Under the pieces are notes generated by a model. It did not search any database, was not told the origin of the DNA, and worked only from the letters and a program-made list of their open reading frames with translations. A program made the translations under genes and the position numbers. Below, piece after piece: positions 1 through 8,753 of a stretch of 64,000 nucleotides of DNA. Every line of letters starts with the position of its first letter. Position 1 is the stretch's first letter. This DNA is from Lysobacter capsici (GTDB lineage: Bacteria; Pseudomonadota; Gammaproteobacteria; Xanthomonadales; Xanthomonadaceae), in contig NZ_CP094357.1 in NCBI RefSeq assembly GCF_014779555.2, positions 3,658,001 to 3,722,000 of the forward strand, in the 5' to 3' direction.

Positions 1-221
1 CGGCATGGCCGAACAATGACAAGGAACGTTATGTCCGCAAGACCGAAATCCACCGAACCGATCGCGTCGCATCGCCGTCGGTGTTGACCGCAACCAACGC
101 GCAACACCGCGCCTGAGCCGCAAGGCTTGGAGCGCGCTCCCCCGCCACATCCCACAGACCTACTTCGTACTCATGAAGTCGGCGGCACCGCAGTGGCCGC
201 TCGACCGGGAGATCGCACGTC

Positions 222-1445
222 ATGGAAGCCGTATTTGAAACCCCGTTGAAGACGCTCGACGTCGCGACGGCGCTGTTCGCACCGTTGCAGAAGAAGCTCG
301 ACGAGCTGCGTGAAAACGGCCTGTATCGCACCTTCTACGAGTTCTCGCACATCAGCGAGCACCCCGGCCATACCGCTCACGGCGGCCGGGTCGTGCAGGT
401 GTGGAGCGGCAACGATTACTTCGGGCTGGGTCAACATCCCGACCTGATCAAGGCCCAGATCGAGTCGACCCAGCTGCACGGCACCAGCAGCGGCGGCTCG
501 CGCAACATCGGCGGCACCAGCGTCTCGCACGCCGAGCTGGAAAAACGCATCGCCGCATGGCATGGCAAGGACCGCGCGCTGGTGTTCTCCAGCGGTTACG
601 CCGCGAACTTCGAAACCTTGAGCACGCTGATCGCGGCCATCCCCGACATGGTCGTGTTCTCGGACCGCAACAACCATCGCTCGCTGATCGAGGGCATCGC
701 CCGGACCGGCTGCACCAAGCACGTATTTCCGCACAACGATCATGAGGCCCTGGACCGCATGCTCGCCGGTTACGAGCGCGAGCGGCCGAAGCTGATCGTG
801 TTCGAGTCGGTGTATTCGATGGACGGCGACGTGGCGCCGCTCGGCGCGTTCTTCGATCTGGCCGAAAAGCACGGGGCGCTGACCTTCCTCGACGAAACCC
901 ATGCGATCGGCCTGATGGGGCCGACCGGCGCGGGCCTGGCCGAGGAGCTCAACGATCACCGCGCGACCTTCGTCCAAGGGGTGTTCAGCAAGGCGCTGGG
1001 CACGCTGGGCGGCTATGTCGCCGGCCCCGACAGCGCGATCGACTACGTACGTTCGCATGCGCCGGGCTTCATCTTCAGCTCGACCATGCCGCAGGCCGTG
1101 CTCGACGCCACCCTCACCGGACTGGACATCGTGCAGCGCGGCGACGACCTGCGCCGCGGAGTGATGGACAACGTGATCCGGCTGAAGAACGCGCTGCGCA
1201 AGGCCGGGCTGCGCTTCCTCGACGGCGGCACCCACATCGTGCCGGTGATCGTGCCCGGCGGCGAGCGCGTGCATCGGGTGTCGCGGCGCCTGCTCGACGA
1301 ATTCGGTATCTACGTCGCGCCGGTGACCTACCCGTCCGTGCCCAAGGGCACCGAACGCTTCCGCGTCACCATCGCGCCGTTCCGCACGCCGGAACAGATC
1401 GAAGCCTTCGTGAGCACGCTGCAGCTGTGCCTCGAACAGGAATGA
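222..1445 (+). CDS. Alpha-oxoamine synthase, 5-aminolevulinate synthase-like
   Basis: A 407-aa PLP enzyme of fold type I. It should condense an amino acid (glycine in ALAS) with an acyl-CoA, releasing CO2. Visible motifs are NDYFGLGQHP (64-73), the glycine-rich GTSSGGSRNIGGT (87-99), SDRNNHRSLIEGI (147-159), the HND at 171-173, DETHAIG (224-230) and the PLP lysine Lys257 in FSKALG. The match to ALAS is closer than to BioF or CqsA (RNIGGT, HVFPHND). The ATG at 222 follows GGGAGA at 207-212. It is the first gene of a coupled cluster with a dioxygenase, KAS III-like, ATP-grasp and adenylating proteins. Gammaproteobacteria normally make heme through glutamyl-tRNA reductase, so a specialised-metabolite role is inferred. 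The ALAS GGT at the acyl-CoA site reads GGS here, so the acyl substrate may not be succinyl-CoA. Confidence 0.88.
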   Translation: MEAVFETPLKTLDVATALFAPLQKKLDELRENGLYRTFYEFSHISEHPGHTAHGGRVVQVWSGNDYFGLGQHPDLIKAQIESTQLHGTSSGGSRNIGGTSVSHAELEKRIAAWHGKDRALVFSSGYAANFETLSTLIAAIPDMVVFSDRNNHRSLIEGIARTGCTKHVFPHNDHEALDRMLAGYERERPKLIVFESVYSMDGDVAPLGAFFDLAEKHGALTFLDETHAIGLMGPTGAGLAEELNDHRATFVQGVFSKALGTLGGYVAGPDSAIDYVRSHAPGFIFSSTMPQAVLDATLTGLDIVQRGDDLRRGVMDNVIRLKNALRKAGLRFLDGGTHIVPVIVPGGERVHRVSRRLLDEFGIYVAPVTYPSVPKGTERFRVTIAPFRTPEQIEAFVSTLQLCLEQE

Positions 1446-1470
1446 CCAACCGATCGCAAGGAGAACGACC

Positions 1471-2310
1471 GTGGCTTTGACTCAGATCACCCCCTTCATC
1501 GGTGCCGAGTTCACCGGTTTGACCTATGAAGACTTCCAGCAACCCGAGCTGTGGAACCAGTTCGTCGAGCAACTGCACCAGCGCGAACTGGTGGTGGTGC
1601 GCAGCATCGCGCTGACGCCGCAGCAGCAGCTCGAACTGGCCGCGCGGCTGGGCCGGCCGATTCCGTTCGTGCTGGACAAATACCGCCATCCCGAGTTCGA
1701 GGAGATCATGATTTCCTCCAACGAGGTGCGCGACAACAAGCCGATCGGCATCGCACGGGTCGGCAATTTCTGGCATCAGGATTCCTCGTTCGTCGCCAAT
1801 CCGGCGCCGTACACCCTGCTGCACGGGATCAAGGTGCCCAGCGACAGCGGCCACACCCTGTTCGCCAATGCGGCCGATGTCTACGATCGCCTGCCCGAGG
1901 AATGGAAGAAGCGGATCGAGGGACGCAAGGCGCTGCATACGGTGTCCAAACGGCTGCGCATCCAGGCCGAGCATGTCGGCCTGTCGGTCGCCGAGTTCAA
2001 GGCCTGGATCGAGACCAAGCATCCGAAGGTCGAACACGATCTGGTCAAGGTCGATCCCGACACCGGCCGCAAATATCTGTACGGCGCGCCGGAGTACCTG
2101 GACTCGGTGATCGGCCTGGACGCCAACGACAACGCGGCGTTCTTCGCCTTGATCGACGAACTCATCCAGACGCCGCAGCGGGTCTATACCCACGAGTGGA
2201 GCAACAACGATCTGGTCGCCTGGAAGACCCAGACCACGCTGCACGCGGTGACCGACGTCGAGCCGGGCGTGGACCGCACCGTGCATCGAATCAGCATCGA
2301 ACTGCACTGA
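1471..2310 (+). CDS. TauD/TfdA-family Fe(II)/2-oxoglutarate dioxygenase
   Basis: A 279-aa member of the TauD/TfdA family, which hydroxylates or otherwise oxidises small molecules using Fe(II), O2 and 2-oxoglutarate. The iron ligands are visible: His102 and Asp104 in WHQDSSF, and the distal His258 in TTLHAVTD. The C-terminal RTVHRIS supplies the usual 2-oxoglutarate-binding arginine (Arg269 or Arg273). The GTG start at 1471 is preceded by AAGGAG at 1458-1463. It lies 25 bp after the oxoamine synthase and 4 bp before the condensing enzyme. Its substrate cannot be read from sequence; tailoring of the cluster product is inferred. Confidence 0.87.
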   Translation: MALTQITPFIGAEFTGLTYEDFQQPELWNQFVEQLHQRELVVVRSIALTPQQQLELAARLGRPIPFVLDKYRHPEFEEIMISSNEVRDNKPIGIARVGNFWHQDSSFVANPAPYTLLHGIKVPSDSGHTLFANAADVYDRLPEEWKKRIEGRKALHTVSKRLRIQAEHVGLSVAEFKAWIETKHPKVEHDLVKVDPDTGRKYLYGAPEYLDSVIGLDANDNAAFFALIDELIQTPQRVYTHEWSNNDLVAWKTQTTLHAVTDVEPGVDRTVHRISIELH

Positions 2311-2314
2311 CGCC

Positions 2315-3319
2315 ATGGCCCGTGCGATGAACGGAATCGTCGACTTCGACCTGAGTTATCCCAGTGCCCGCGCCGAGGTGTCGAGCATGCACGCCGCTTG
2401 CGGCGTGCCGGTGGACGACATTCTGCAGATCACCCATTGCGATAGTTTTCCCGTGCTCGGCGACGACGAGCGTTCCTGGGAACTGGCGCTGGACGCGGCG
2501 CGCGCGGTGATGCGGCGCAGCGGCGTGGACCCGGCCTCGATCGCGCAGGTGATTTACGCCGGCGCCGGCGAATGGGAGACGCCGTTCTGGTCGCCGGCGG
2601 CCAAGGTCGCGCACGAACTGGGCATCGAGCGGGCGCATTGCTTCGAGGTCGCCAACTTCTGCAACGCCGGCATGGCCGCGGCGCAGATCGCGCTCGACCG
2701 GATGGCGCGCAACGAAACGGCGCGCGATGGCAGCGGACGCGAACACGGCGGCTATGCGCTGGTGCTGCTCGGTGACCGGCTCAGCCGCATGGTCGACTAC
2801 GCCGACCCGCAGGCCAAGGCGCTGTTCAATTTCGGCGATGCCGGTGGCGCCATGCTGCTGGGCGGCGGCGAGCGCTGCAGCTTCGCCCTGCTGCATTCGG
2901 CGATGCGCACCGATCCGAGCTGGTCGGACTATTACTTCGGCGAACGCCGCGACGGACGCATCGTGATCCGTCGCGGCGAGCATCGCGAGGGCCTGGCGGC
3001 GGCGTATGTCGACAACTTCGTCGGCCTGCTCGACGACACCTTGAAAGCGCTGGACCTGACGATCGACGACTTCGCCTACCTGTTGATCAACCACGGCGAC
3101 AAGAGCATGCACGAACGCCTGCTGGCGGCGATCGGGCTGCCGCGCGAGAAGAGCGTCTTCAACTACCACCGCCTCGCGCACATGGGCTCGGCCGACACCT
3201 TGATCGCGTTGCGCGATCTGGTCGACGCGCGCCGCCTCGCGCGCGGCGACCGGGTCCTGCTCGCCACCAGCGCCATGGGGTTCAGCTGGGGCATCACCGC
3301 GCTGGAGTGCCGGCAATGA
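2315..3319 (+). CDS. 3-oxoacyl-ACP synthase III (FabH)-like condensing enzyme
   Basis: A 334-aa thiolase-fold protein. The nucleophile Cys116 lies in FEVANFCNAG and the active-site histidine His260 in LLINHGD. The position that is Asn in FabH (the NTS motif) appears to be His289 in AHMGSAD, so the Cys-His-Asn triad is altered to Cys-His-His. Such changes occur in KAS III homologues that acylate oxygen or nitrogen, or that use unusual acceptors, in specialised metabolism. It starts 4 bp after the dioxygenase stop and its TGA overlaps the next ATG. It is unlikely to be the housekeeping fabH because it is embedded in the cluster and the signature is divergent. Confidence 0.83.
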   Translation: MARAMNGIVDFDLSYPSARAEVSSMHAACGVPVDDILQITHCDSFPVLGDDERSWELALDAARAVMRRSGVDPASIAQVIYAGAGEWETPFWSPAAKVAHELGIERAHCFEVANFCNAGMAAAQIALDRMARNETARDGSGREHGGYALVLLGDRLSRMVDYADPQAKALFNFGDAGGAMLLGGGERCSFALLHSAMRTDPSWSDYYFGERRDGRIVIRRGEHREGLAAAYVDNFVGLLDDTLKALDLTIDDFAYLLINHGDKSMHERLLAAIGLPREKSVFNYHRLAHMGSADTLIALRDLVDARRLARGDRVLLATSAMGFSWGITALECRQ

Positions 3320-4503
3320 AGATCCTGATCATTCACCAGGTGCCGTATCGGAAAATCCATTACCACTTGGGCATCGATCATCAACGGCACGAGGTCACCT
3401 ACATCGGCCAGCCGGCGCGGATGGCCGATCTGCCCGCCGATCTACGCTGCACGCGCCTGGTGCTCGATCCCGGCGAGGACTTGGTCGCCGGCATCCTCGC
3501 CCGCACCTCGCGCGAGGACGGTTTCGAGCGGCTGCTGTCGCTGTCGGAATTCGGCATGATCGAATCCTGGCACGTGCGCGAACACCTCGGGCTCGGCGGC
3601 GCCTCGCTGGCGCAGATCGAGCGGGTGCGCGACAAGGTGCGGATGAAGCAGGCCCTGGCCGACTCGGGCCTGCGTTATCCGCGATTCGTTTCCGCGCCCG
3701 ACGATGCCGCCGAACTGCCCTGGTCGGGCAAGACCGTGGTCAAGCCGCGGCAAGGCGCATCCAGCGAAGGTGTCAGCGTGCATGCCAGCGCCGCGGACGC
3801 GTTCGCCGCCTGGCGCGAACTGGCGCAGCGCGAGGACTACCAACTCGAGGAATACATCGAAGGCGAACTGCTGCATGCCGACGGTTTGATCCACGACGGC
3901 GCGCTGGTCGACCTGGTGGTCAGCCGCTACGTCAACAAGCCGGTCGACTTCGCCTTTGGCGTGCCGCTGGGTTCGTATCAGTTGCCGGACGAGCCGCGTT
4001 ATCGCGAGTTCGCCCAGCAGGTGATCACCCAGTTGGACATCCGCGAAGGCTGCCTGCATCTGGAGATGTTCGAGACCGCCGACGGCGAACTGGTGTTTCT
4101 GGAAGTCGCCAATCGCATGGGCGGCGCCGGCGTGGTCGATGCGCACCAGCGCCATAGCGGCCTGCACCTGCCGTCGCACGAGATCGCCATCCGCCTGGGC
4201 CTGGAACGCCCGCCGGCATTGCCGCGCTCGGGGCGATACCACGGTTGGCTGGTGTTTCCCGGCCACCATCTGCCGCGCGAGGCCGGGCATCGGATCGACG
4301 TGCCGGCGCCGCTGCGCGAACACGCGTGCATCGATCGCCTGCATCAGCTGGCGCCGGAGCAACCCTTGCCCGATCACATCACCTATCAGGAATGGCTGGC
4401 GCCGGTGTTCGTCGAGGCCTCGCATCACGATTCGCAAGCGCTGGGGCATTTCCTGCACGAATGCGCCCAATCCATCTCGATCCAGGCCGGAGCGCCGCAG
4501 TGA
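3316..4503 (+). CDS. ATP-grasp carboxylate-amine ligase
   Basis: A 395-aa protein with an ATP-grasp fold of the kind that joins a carboxylate to an amine through an acyl phosphate. Visible elements are the nucleotide-binding lysine in VVKPRQGASSEGV (141-153), an adenine-region EEYIEGE (178-184), and metal ligands Glu250 in HLEMF with Glu263 and Asn266 in LEVANRMGG. The ATG at 3316 overlaps the upstream TGA (ATGA). An in-frame GTG at 3307 is also possible but lies inside the upstream gene. Its place between a condensing enzyme and an adenylating enzyme suggests amide-bond formation in the cluster product. It resembles L-amino-acid ligases more than purine or biotin enzymes. Confidence 0.85.
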   Translation: MKILIIHQVPYRKIHYHLGIDHQRHEVTYIGQPARMADLPADLRCTRLVLDPGEDLVAGILARTSREDGFERLLSLSEFGMIESWHVREHLGLGGASLAQIERVRDKVRMKQALADSGLRYPRFVSAPDDAAELPWSGKTVVKPRQGASSEGVSVHASAADAFAAWRELAQREDYQLEEYIEGELLHADGLIHDGALVDLVVSRYVNKPVDFAFGVPLGSYQLPDEPRYREFAQQVITQLDIREGCLHLEMFETADGELVFLEVANRMGGAGVVDAHQRHSGLHLPSHEIAIRLGLERPPALPRSGRYHGWLVFPGHHLPREAGHRIDVPAPLREHACIDRLHQLAPEQPLPDHITYQEWLAPVFVEASHHDSQALGHFLHECAQSISIQAGAPQ

Positions 4504-6449
4504 CCCGCCCTTCCCCATCGCCACGCTATTACCCCACCGACTTGCTGCTCGCGGTCCAGCGCGCCGAGCGCGCGCTCATCGACCCGGATTCGGCGCTGAC
4601 GCGGTTGCTGCGCGTCCACGACCTGAGCTCGGTCGGCGGCCTGTTCGCCGCCGCTGAACTGACCGAGGCGCTCGACCTGTGGTTCGGTGGTCTGAGCCAG
4701 TACCCGTGGCAGCCGCTGATCGACAGCAACGACGTCGATCAGTTGTCGCCGGTGGGCACGATCGTGCTCGACGACCACCGCGTCGCCAACACTCTGCGCG
4801 GGCTGCTGTTCGCCTGGGCCGCAGGCAACCACGTGCTGATCCGCTCGCGCCGCGATACGTTCTGGCAGGGCCTGACCACGATCCTGCGCGACTACGGCTT
4901 TCCGCTGCCGGAGGCGTCGGTGCTCGACGAGCGCGCGCAGTCCGAGCATCGGACGATTCATGTGCCCGACCTCGTGCCGGTCTCAGCGTCGGGCGCGGCG
5001 ATCTGGAACGAACCCGATCTTTACGGCGACGACCTCGACGACGCGGGCAATCTTCCGATCCGGCTGGGCGTTCCGGTGCGCGAGGATGCCGCAAGCTTCC
5101 TGCGCACCGTTGCAAGTCTGGATGCGCGCGCGTCGTGGACGCGGGCGCTGATCCGTCGCGAGTACCTCGCCGGCACCCGCCTGGCCGATGCGCGCGAAGC
5201 CGACGACGCGCACGGCAGCGGGCGTCTCGACGCCAAGCTGCGTTATTTGATCGGCCAGGCCCGGCGCACGCCTTATTACCGCGACCTGCCGCAGATCCAC
5301 GGCGTGGCCGAGCTGGCGCAACTGCCGATCCTGGAGAAGCGGCAACTCGACGCCAACACGCTGCCGCTCAACCGCAACCTGTACAGCGACGCGCCGCCGA
5401 GCGGCGAGGTGCTGCGCAGCGGCGCCACCTCGGGCGATCCGCGCTATATCGTTTACTCGCGCGGCGACTGGGCCAACATGGTGCGCGAGGCGATTCCGCT
5501 GTGGTCGGTGCTGGGCCTGCGCAAGGGCGACCGGGTGATCAATACGCTGTTCGCCGGCAGCCTGTACGGCGGTTCGATCACCAGCAGCTGCGAGTTCTCG
5601 CAGATGGCGGTGGAGTGCTACACCACCACCCAGGCCTGTACCGTCGACGACCTGTTGATGCTGCATCACCGGTTCCGCGCCAATACCGTGATCGGCCTGC
5701 CGACCCTGTTGATGCCGCTGCTGCGCAAGGCCAAGGCGCAGGACCCGGCGCTGCGCATCGAGAAGGTGCTGTACGGCGGCACGCCGATGGCCGAGTCCGA
5801 CAAGGCCTGGCTGCGCGAGCATCTGGATACGGACGTGGTCGCGAGCGTGCTGGCCGCCAACGACGGTGCCCAGCTCGGCTTCCAGTGCCCGCACATGGGC
5901 GGCACGCTGCATCACATCTGCGACGACTACAACCTGCTGGAAGTGGTCGACGACGACGGCCAGCCCGTGCCCGACGGCGAGGTCGGCCACTTGCTGATCA
6001 CCAGCCTGCAGAAGTTCGAGGCGCCGCTGGTGCGTTACCGGATCGGCGACATCGGCCGGGTGTTCCATCGCGACTGCGCCTGCGGTTTGTCGGGTCGGGT
6101 GATGGAATACCTCGGGCGGTCGGACGGCATCATCAAGTTCCTCGGCTCGACCGTGCGCCACCGCGAACTGCACGACGCACTGGAGACCTTCGAGGTGTCG
6201 CAGCTGCAGGTCGAGATCGACAAGCGCGACGGGCGCGAGGCCTTGATCGCGCGGATCGAATCGGCGCGCACGCTGGACCCTGACCAGATCCGCGCGCATC
6301 TGATCGCGCAGTTCCATCAGCTGCGCACCCTGCTCGGCTTCGGCGACAGCGTGTTCGGGCTGGTGGTCGAATGCCATCCCGAAGGCGCGCTGCGCCGCGA
6401 CGCGGTCAGCGGCAAGGTCAAGACCGTCATCGACCGCAGGCTGGGCTGA
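4500..6449 (+). CDS. Two-part protein: LuxC-like N-terminus and PaaK-like adenylate-forming domain
   Basis: A 649-aa protein. The C-terminal two thirds is PaaK-like: the phosphate loop LRSGATSGDP near residue 305, YGGTP, and RYRIGDIGR followed by CACG and YLGRSDGIIKFLG. These proteins activate a carboxylate as an acyl-adenylate and pass it to CoA or a protein thiol. The first about 220 residues contain GTIVLDDHRVANTLRGLL and NHVLIRSRRDTFW, which look like the nucleotide-binding half of a LuxC-type acyl-CoA reductase. That segment is too short to hold a full reductase, and I see no catalytic cysteine motif. The GTG at 4500 gives a GTGA overlap with the ATP-grasp stop; an earlier in-frame ATG lies deep inside the neighbouring gene. 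The stop overlaps the next ATG (TGATG). Confidence 0.78.
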   Translation: MTRPSPSPRYYPTDLLLAVQRAERALIDPDSALTRLLRVHDLSSVGGLFAAAELTEALDLWFGGLSQYPWQPLIDSNDVDQLSPVGTIVLDDHRVANTLRGLLFAWAAGNHVLIRSRRDTFWQGLTTILRDYGFPLPEASVLDERAQSEHRTIHVPDLVPVSASGAAIWNEPDLYGDDLDDAGNLPIRLGVPVREDAASFLRTVASLDARASWTRALIRREYLAGTRLADAREADDAHGSGRLDAKLRYLIGQARRTPYYRDLPQIHGVAELAQLPILEKRQLDANTLPLNRNLYSDAPPSGEVLRSGATSGDPRYIVYSRGDWANMVREAIPLWSVLGLRKGDRVINTLFAGSLYGGSITSSCEFSQMAVECYTTTQACTVDDLLMLHHRFRANTVIGLPTLLMPLLRKAKAQDPALRIEKVLYGGTPMAESDKAWLREHLDTDVVASVLAANDGAQLGFQCPHMGGTLHHICDDYNLLEVVDDDGQPVPDGEVGHLLITSLQKFEAPLVRYRIGDIGRVFHRDCACGLSGRVMEYLGRSDGIIKFLGSTVRHRELHDALETFEVSQLQVEIDKRDGREALIARIESARTLDPDQIRAHLIAQFHQLRTLLGFGDSVFGLVVECHPEGALRRDAVSGKVKTVIDRRLG

Positions 6450-7687
6450 TGATCTGGCGCAACCCTCCGGCCCGCGCGCTGCTGGTATCGATCCTGCTGT
6501 CGAGCATCGGCATGGGCGTGTACGTGCTCGCGCTGGGGCAGATGCTGTTCGCGCTGACCGGCAGCGCGCAGGCGTTCGCGATCGTGCTGACCTTGCAAGG
6601 CATCGGCGCGGTCTGCGTGCTGCCGTTCTGCGGGCCGCTGGTCGACGCGCTCGATTCCCGGCGGGTCTATGTCGGCTGCGGCCTGGCCCGCGCCGCGACG
6701 GTGCTGGCGATCGTGCTGGCCGACATCGCCGGCACGCCGGCCTCGGTGCCGATGATCGGCGCGGCCGCGCTGGCCCTGGCGGTGTTCGACAACATGCAGC
6801 GCGCGGCGTTGTTCAAGTTTTCCGCGCGCCATATCGACGACAGCTTGCGGGTGCGGGTCAACGGCCTGCTCGGCGCGGCCATCCAGGCCGGCGCATTGAC
6901 CGGCATGGCCCTGCTCGGGGTGATCCTGAGCGTGGCGCCGCCGACGCGGGCGCTGTTGGTCGACGTGGCGATGGCCTGCGCGGCGGCGGCGGTGATGGCG
7001 TCGATCCGCCTGGACGCCTCCGACGCCAACCGCGCGCTGTTGGCCGGCAGCCGGCTGCGCTCGCTGTTGCCCAACGCGCTGCGCGACTGGCGGCAGATGC
7101 TCGCCCAGTACCGCAACGAAACCGTGGTGCTGGGCATGGTCGCGCTGTGCGCGGCGGATTTCTTCTTCGCCAATGGCTTGAGCACCCTGGTGGTGCCGCT
7201 GGTCCATCGCTCCTACGGCGGGCAAAGCTGGTACATCGCCGCGCTGGAAGCGACCTTCGGCATCGGCATGCTGGCGGCCTCCACCCTGACCCGCCACACC
7301 GTGCGGCAATCGCTGCTGCCGCTGTGGCTGCTGGTCCAGGCCGGCACGGCGCTGCTGCTGGCGCTCAGCCGCGATCCGTTCGCGCACTTTCTCGCGTTCT
7401 TCGTCGGCGGCTTCGCCAACCTCAACAGCCTGACCTGGCTGCTGACCACGCTGCAACAACACGCGAACCCCGGCGACAAGGCGAAGATGGCCTCGCTGCG
7501 GCTGCTGGCGATCGGCATCGGCACCATCGCGCTGATGCCTTGGCTCGGCCATGCCGCGCGGGTGTCGCTGGACAGCGCGTTCTTCAGCGTCGGCGCGGCC
7601 ATGGCGGCGTTCGCGCTGGCCAGCGTGTGGATCGCGATCGGATTCCGCCCGCATCAACGCACGATCCTGGCCGCGAGCCAGCCATGA
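6449..7687 (+). CDS. MFS transporter, probable exporter of the cluster product
   Basis: A 412-aa integral membrane protein with about 10-12 hydrophobic helices. The cytoplasmic loop between helices 2 and 3 reads GPLVDALDSRRVYVG, the position of the MFS signature loop. It resembles drug or siderophore exporters of the EntS/MFS_3 type. The ATG at 6449 shares bases with the previous stop (TGATG), so translation is coupled to the adenylating enzyme. Export of the cluster metabolite is inferred from position. An upstream in-frame ATG at 6371 is rejected because it lies within the preceding gene and adds a charged non-membrane tail. Confidence 0.85.
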   Translation: MIWRNPPARALLVSILLSSIGMGVYVLALGQMLFALTGSAQAFAIVLTLQGIGAVCVLPFCGPLVDALDSRRVYVGCGLARAATVLAIVLADIAGTPASVPMIGAAALALAVFDNMQRAALFKFSARHIDDSLRVRVNGLLGAAIQAGALTGMALLGVILSVAPPTRALLVDVAMACAAAAVMASIRLDASDANRALLAGSRLRSLLPNALRDWRQMLAQYRNETVVLGMVALCAADFFFANGLSTLVVPLVHRSYGGQSWYIAALEATFGIGMLAASTLTRHTVRQSLLPLWLLVQAGTALLLALSRDPFAHFLAFFVGGFANLNSLTWLLTTLQQHANPGDKAKMASLRLLAIGIGTIALMPWLGHAARVSLDSAFFSVGAAMAAFALASVWIAIGFRPHQRTILAASQP

Positions 7688-7709
7688 CCTTTTCGCCAGG
7701 AGCCTTTGC

Positions 7710-8717
7710 ATGAGTCCTTCCCAAGTCAGTCACTCCGGATCGCGCGCGGTGCATCAGGTCCGCCGGCCGCAAGGCGAGCCGGTCGCGGACGACTTCGCCT
7801 GGGTCGAGCAAGCGCTGCCCGAGCCCGGCGCGGGCACCGCGCTGGTCGAGAACCTGTATCTCTCGGTCGATCCGTACATGCGCGAATGCATGGACGCGGT
7901 ATGGCCGCTGCACGCGCCGCTGGAAGGCCGCTCGGTCGGACGGGTGATCGCGTCGCGCGAGCCGCGATTGGCGGTCGGCGATCTGGTGTTCCATCGCCAG
8001 GGCTGGCGCACGCATGCGCTGGTCGGCTACGACGAGGCGCGGATTCTGCCGGCGCTCGACGGCGTGCCGCTGAGCCATTGGCTGAGCGTGCTCGGCGGCA
8101 CCGGCCTGACCGCGTACGTCGGCCTGACCCGCATCGCCGAGTTGCGCGCGGGCGAAACGCTCTACATCTCGGCCGCGGCCGGCGGCGTGGGCAGCATGGC
8201 CGGCCAGTTGGCGCATCTGCTCGGCGCCGGCCGGGTGATCGGCAGCGCGGGATCGGCGGCGAAGGTCGCGCAGTTGCGCGACGTGCTCGGCTTCGATGCG
8301 GCCTTCAACTACCGCGACGGCCCGATCGCCGAGCAACTGGCCCAGGCCGCGCCCGACGGCATCGACGTGTATCTGGACAACGTCGGCGGCGATCACCTGG
8401 AGGCGGCGATCGGCCAGATGCGTCCGCACGGCCGCATCGCCTGGTCGGGCGCGATCGCGCAATACAGCACGCAGCCGCCGCCGGCGCCGCGCAATCTGTT
8501 CGAAGTGGTGGAGCGAAGCCTGCGCCTGCAGGGCTTCCTGGTGCGCAATTACGGCCACCTGCAAGGCGAGCTGCAGGATTTCGTCGTGCCGCATCTGCGC
8601 TCGGGCCGGCTGCTGCCGGTGGAAACCGTGGTCGAAGGTTTCGATGGCATCGTCGATGCGTTCCTCGGGGTGCTCAGCGGCCGCAATCTCGGAAAGATGC
8701 TGGTCAAGGTCGCCTGA
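7710..8717 (+). CDS. NADP-dependent MDR-family 2-alkenal/enone reductase (CurA/LTB4DH type)
   Basis: A 335-aa medium-chain dehydrogenase/reductase without the structural-zinc cysteines. Visible: SVDPYMRECM near the N-terminus, the cofactor loop AAAGGVGSMAGQLA, and DNVGGDHLEAAI, all typical of curcumin reductase CurA, leukotriene B4 dehydrogenase and related NADPH-dependent C=C reductases. The ATG at 7710 follows CCAGGAG at 7696-7702. It starts 22 bp after the exporter on the same strand. It may reduce an alpha,beta-unsaturated ketone in the cluster product or detoxify it; it may equally be an independent housekeeping reductase. Confidence 0.86.
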   Translation: MSPSQVSHSGSRAVHQVRRPQGEPVADDFAWVEQALPEPGAGTALVENLYLSVDPYMRECMDAVWPLHAPLEGRSVGRVIASREPRLAVGDLVFHRQGWRTHALVGYDEARILPALDGVPLSHWLSVLGGTGLTAYVGLTRIAELRAGETLYISAAAGGVGSMAGQLAHLLGAGRVIGSAGSAAKVAQLRDVLGFDAAFNYRDGPIAEQLAQAAPDGIDVYLDNVGGDHLEAAIGQMRPHGRIAWSGAIAQYSTQPPPAPRNLFEVVERSLRLQGFLVRNYGHLQGELQDFVVPHLRSGRLLPVETVVEGFDGIVDAFLGVLSGRNLGKMLVKVA

Positions 8718-8753
8718 CCCGTCGCCGTGCTTCCCCATCAAAAGGACTTGATC

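Noticed and set aside
31-87. A tiny open frame of 18 codons with AAGGAA before its ATG, upstream of the oxoamine synthase
   Set aside because: Too short to support; no attenuator structure or conserved feature seen. The 1-221 region is otherwise without a gene.
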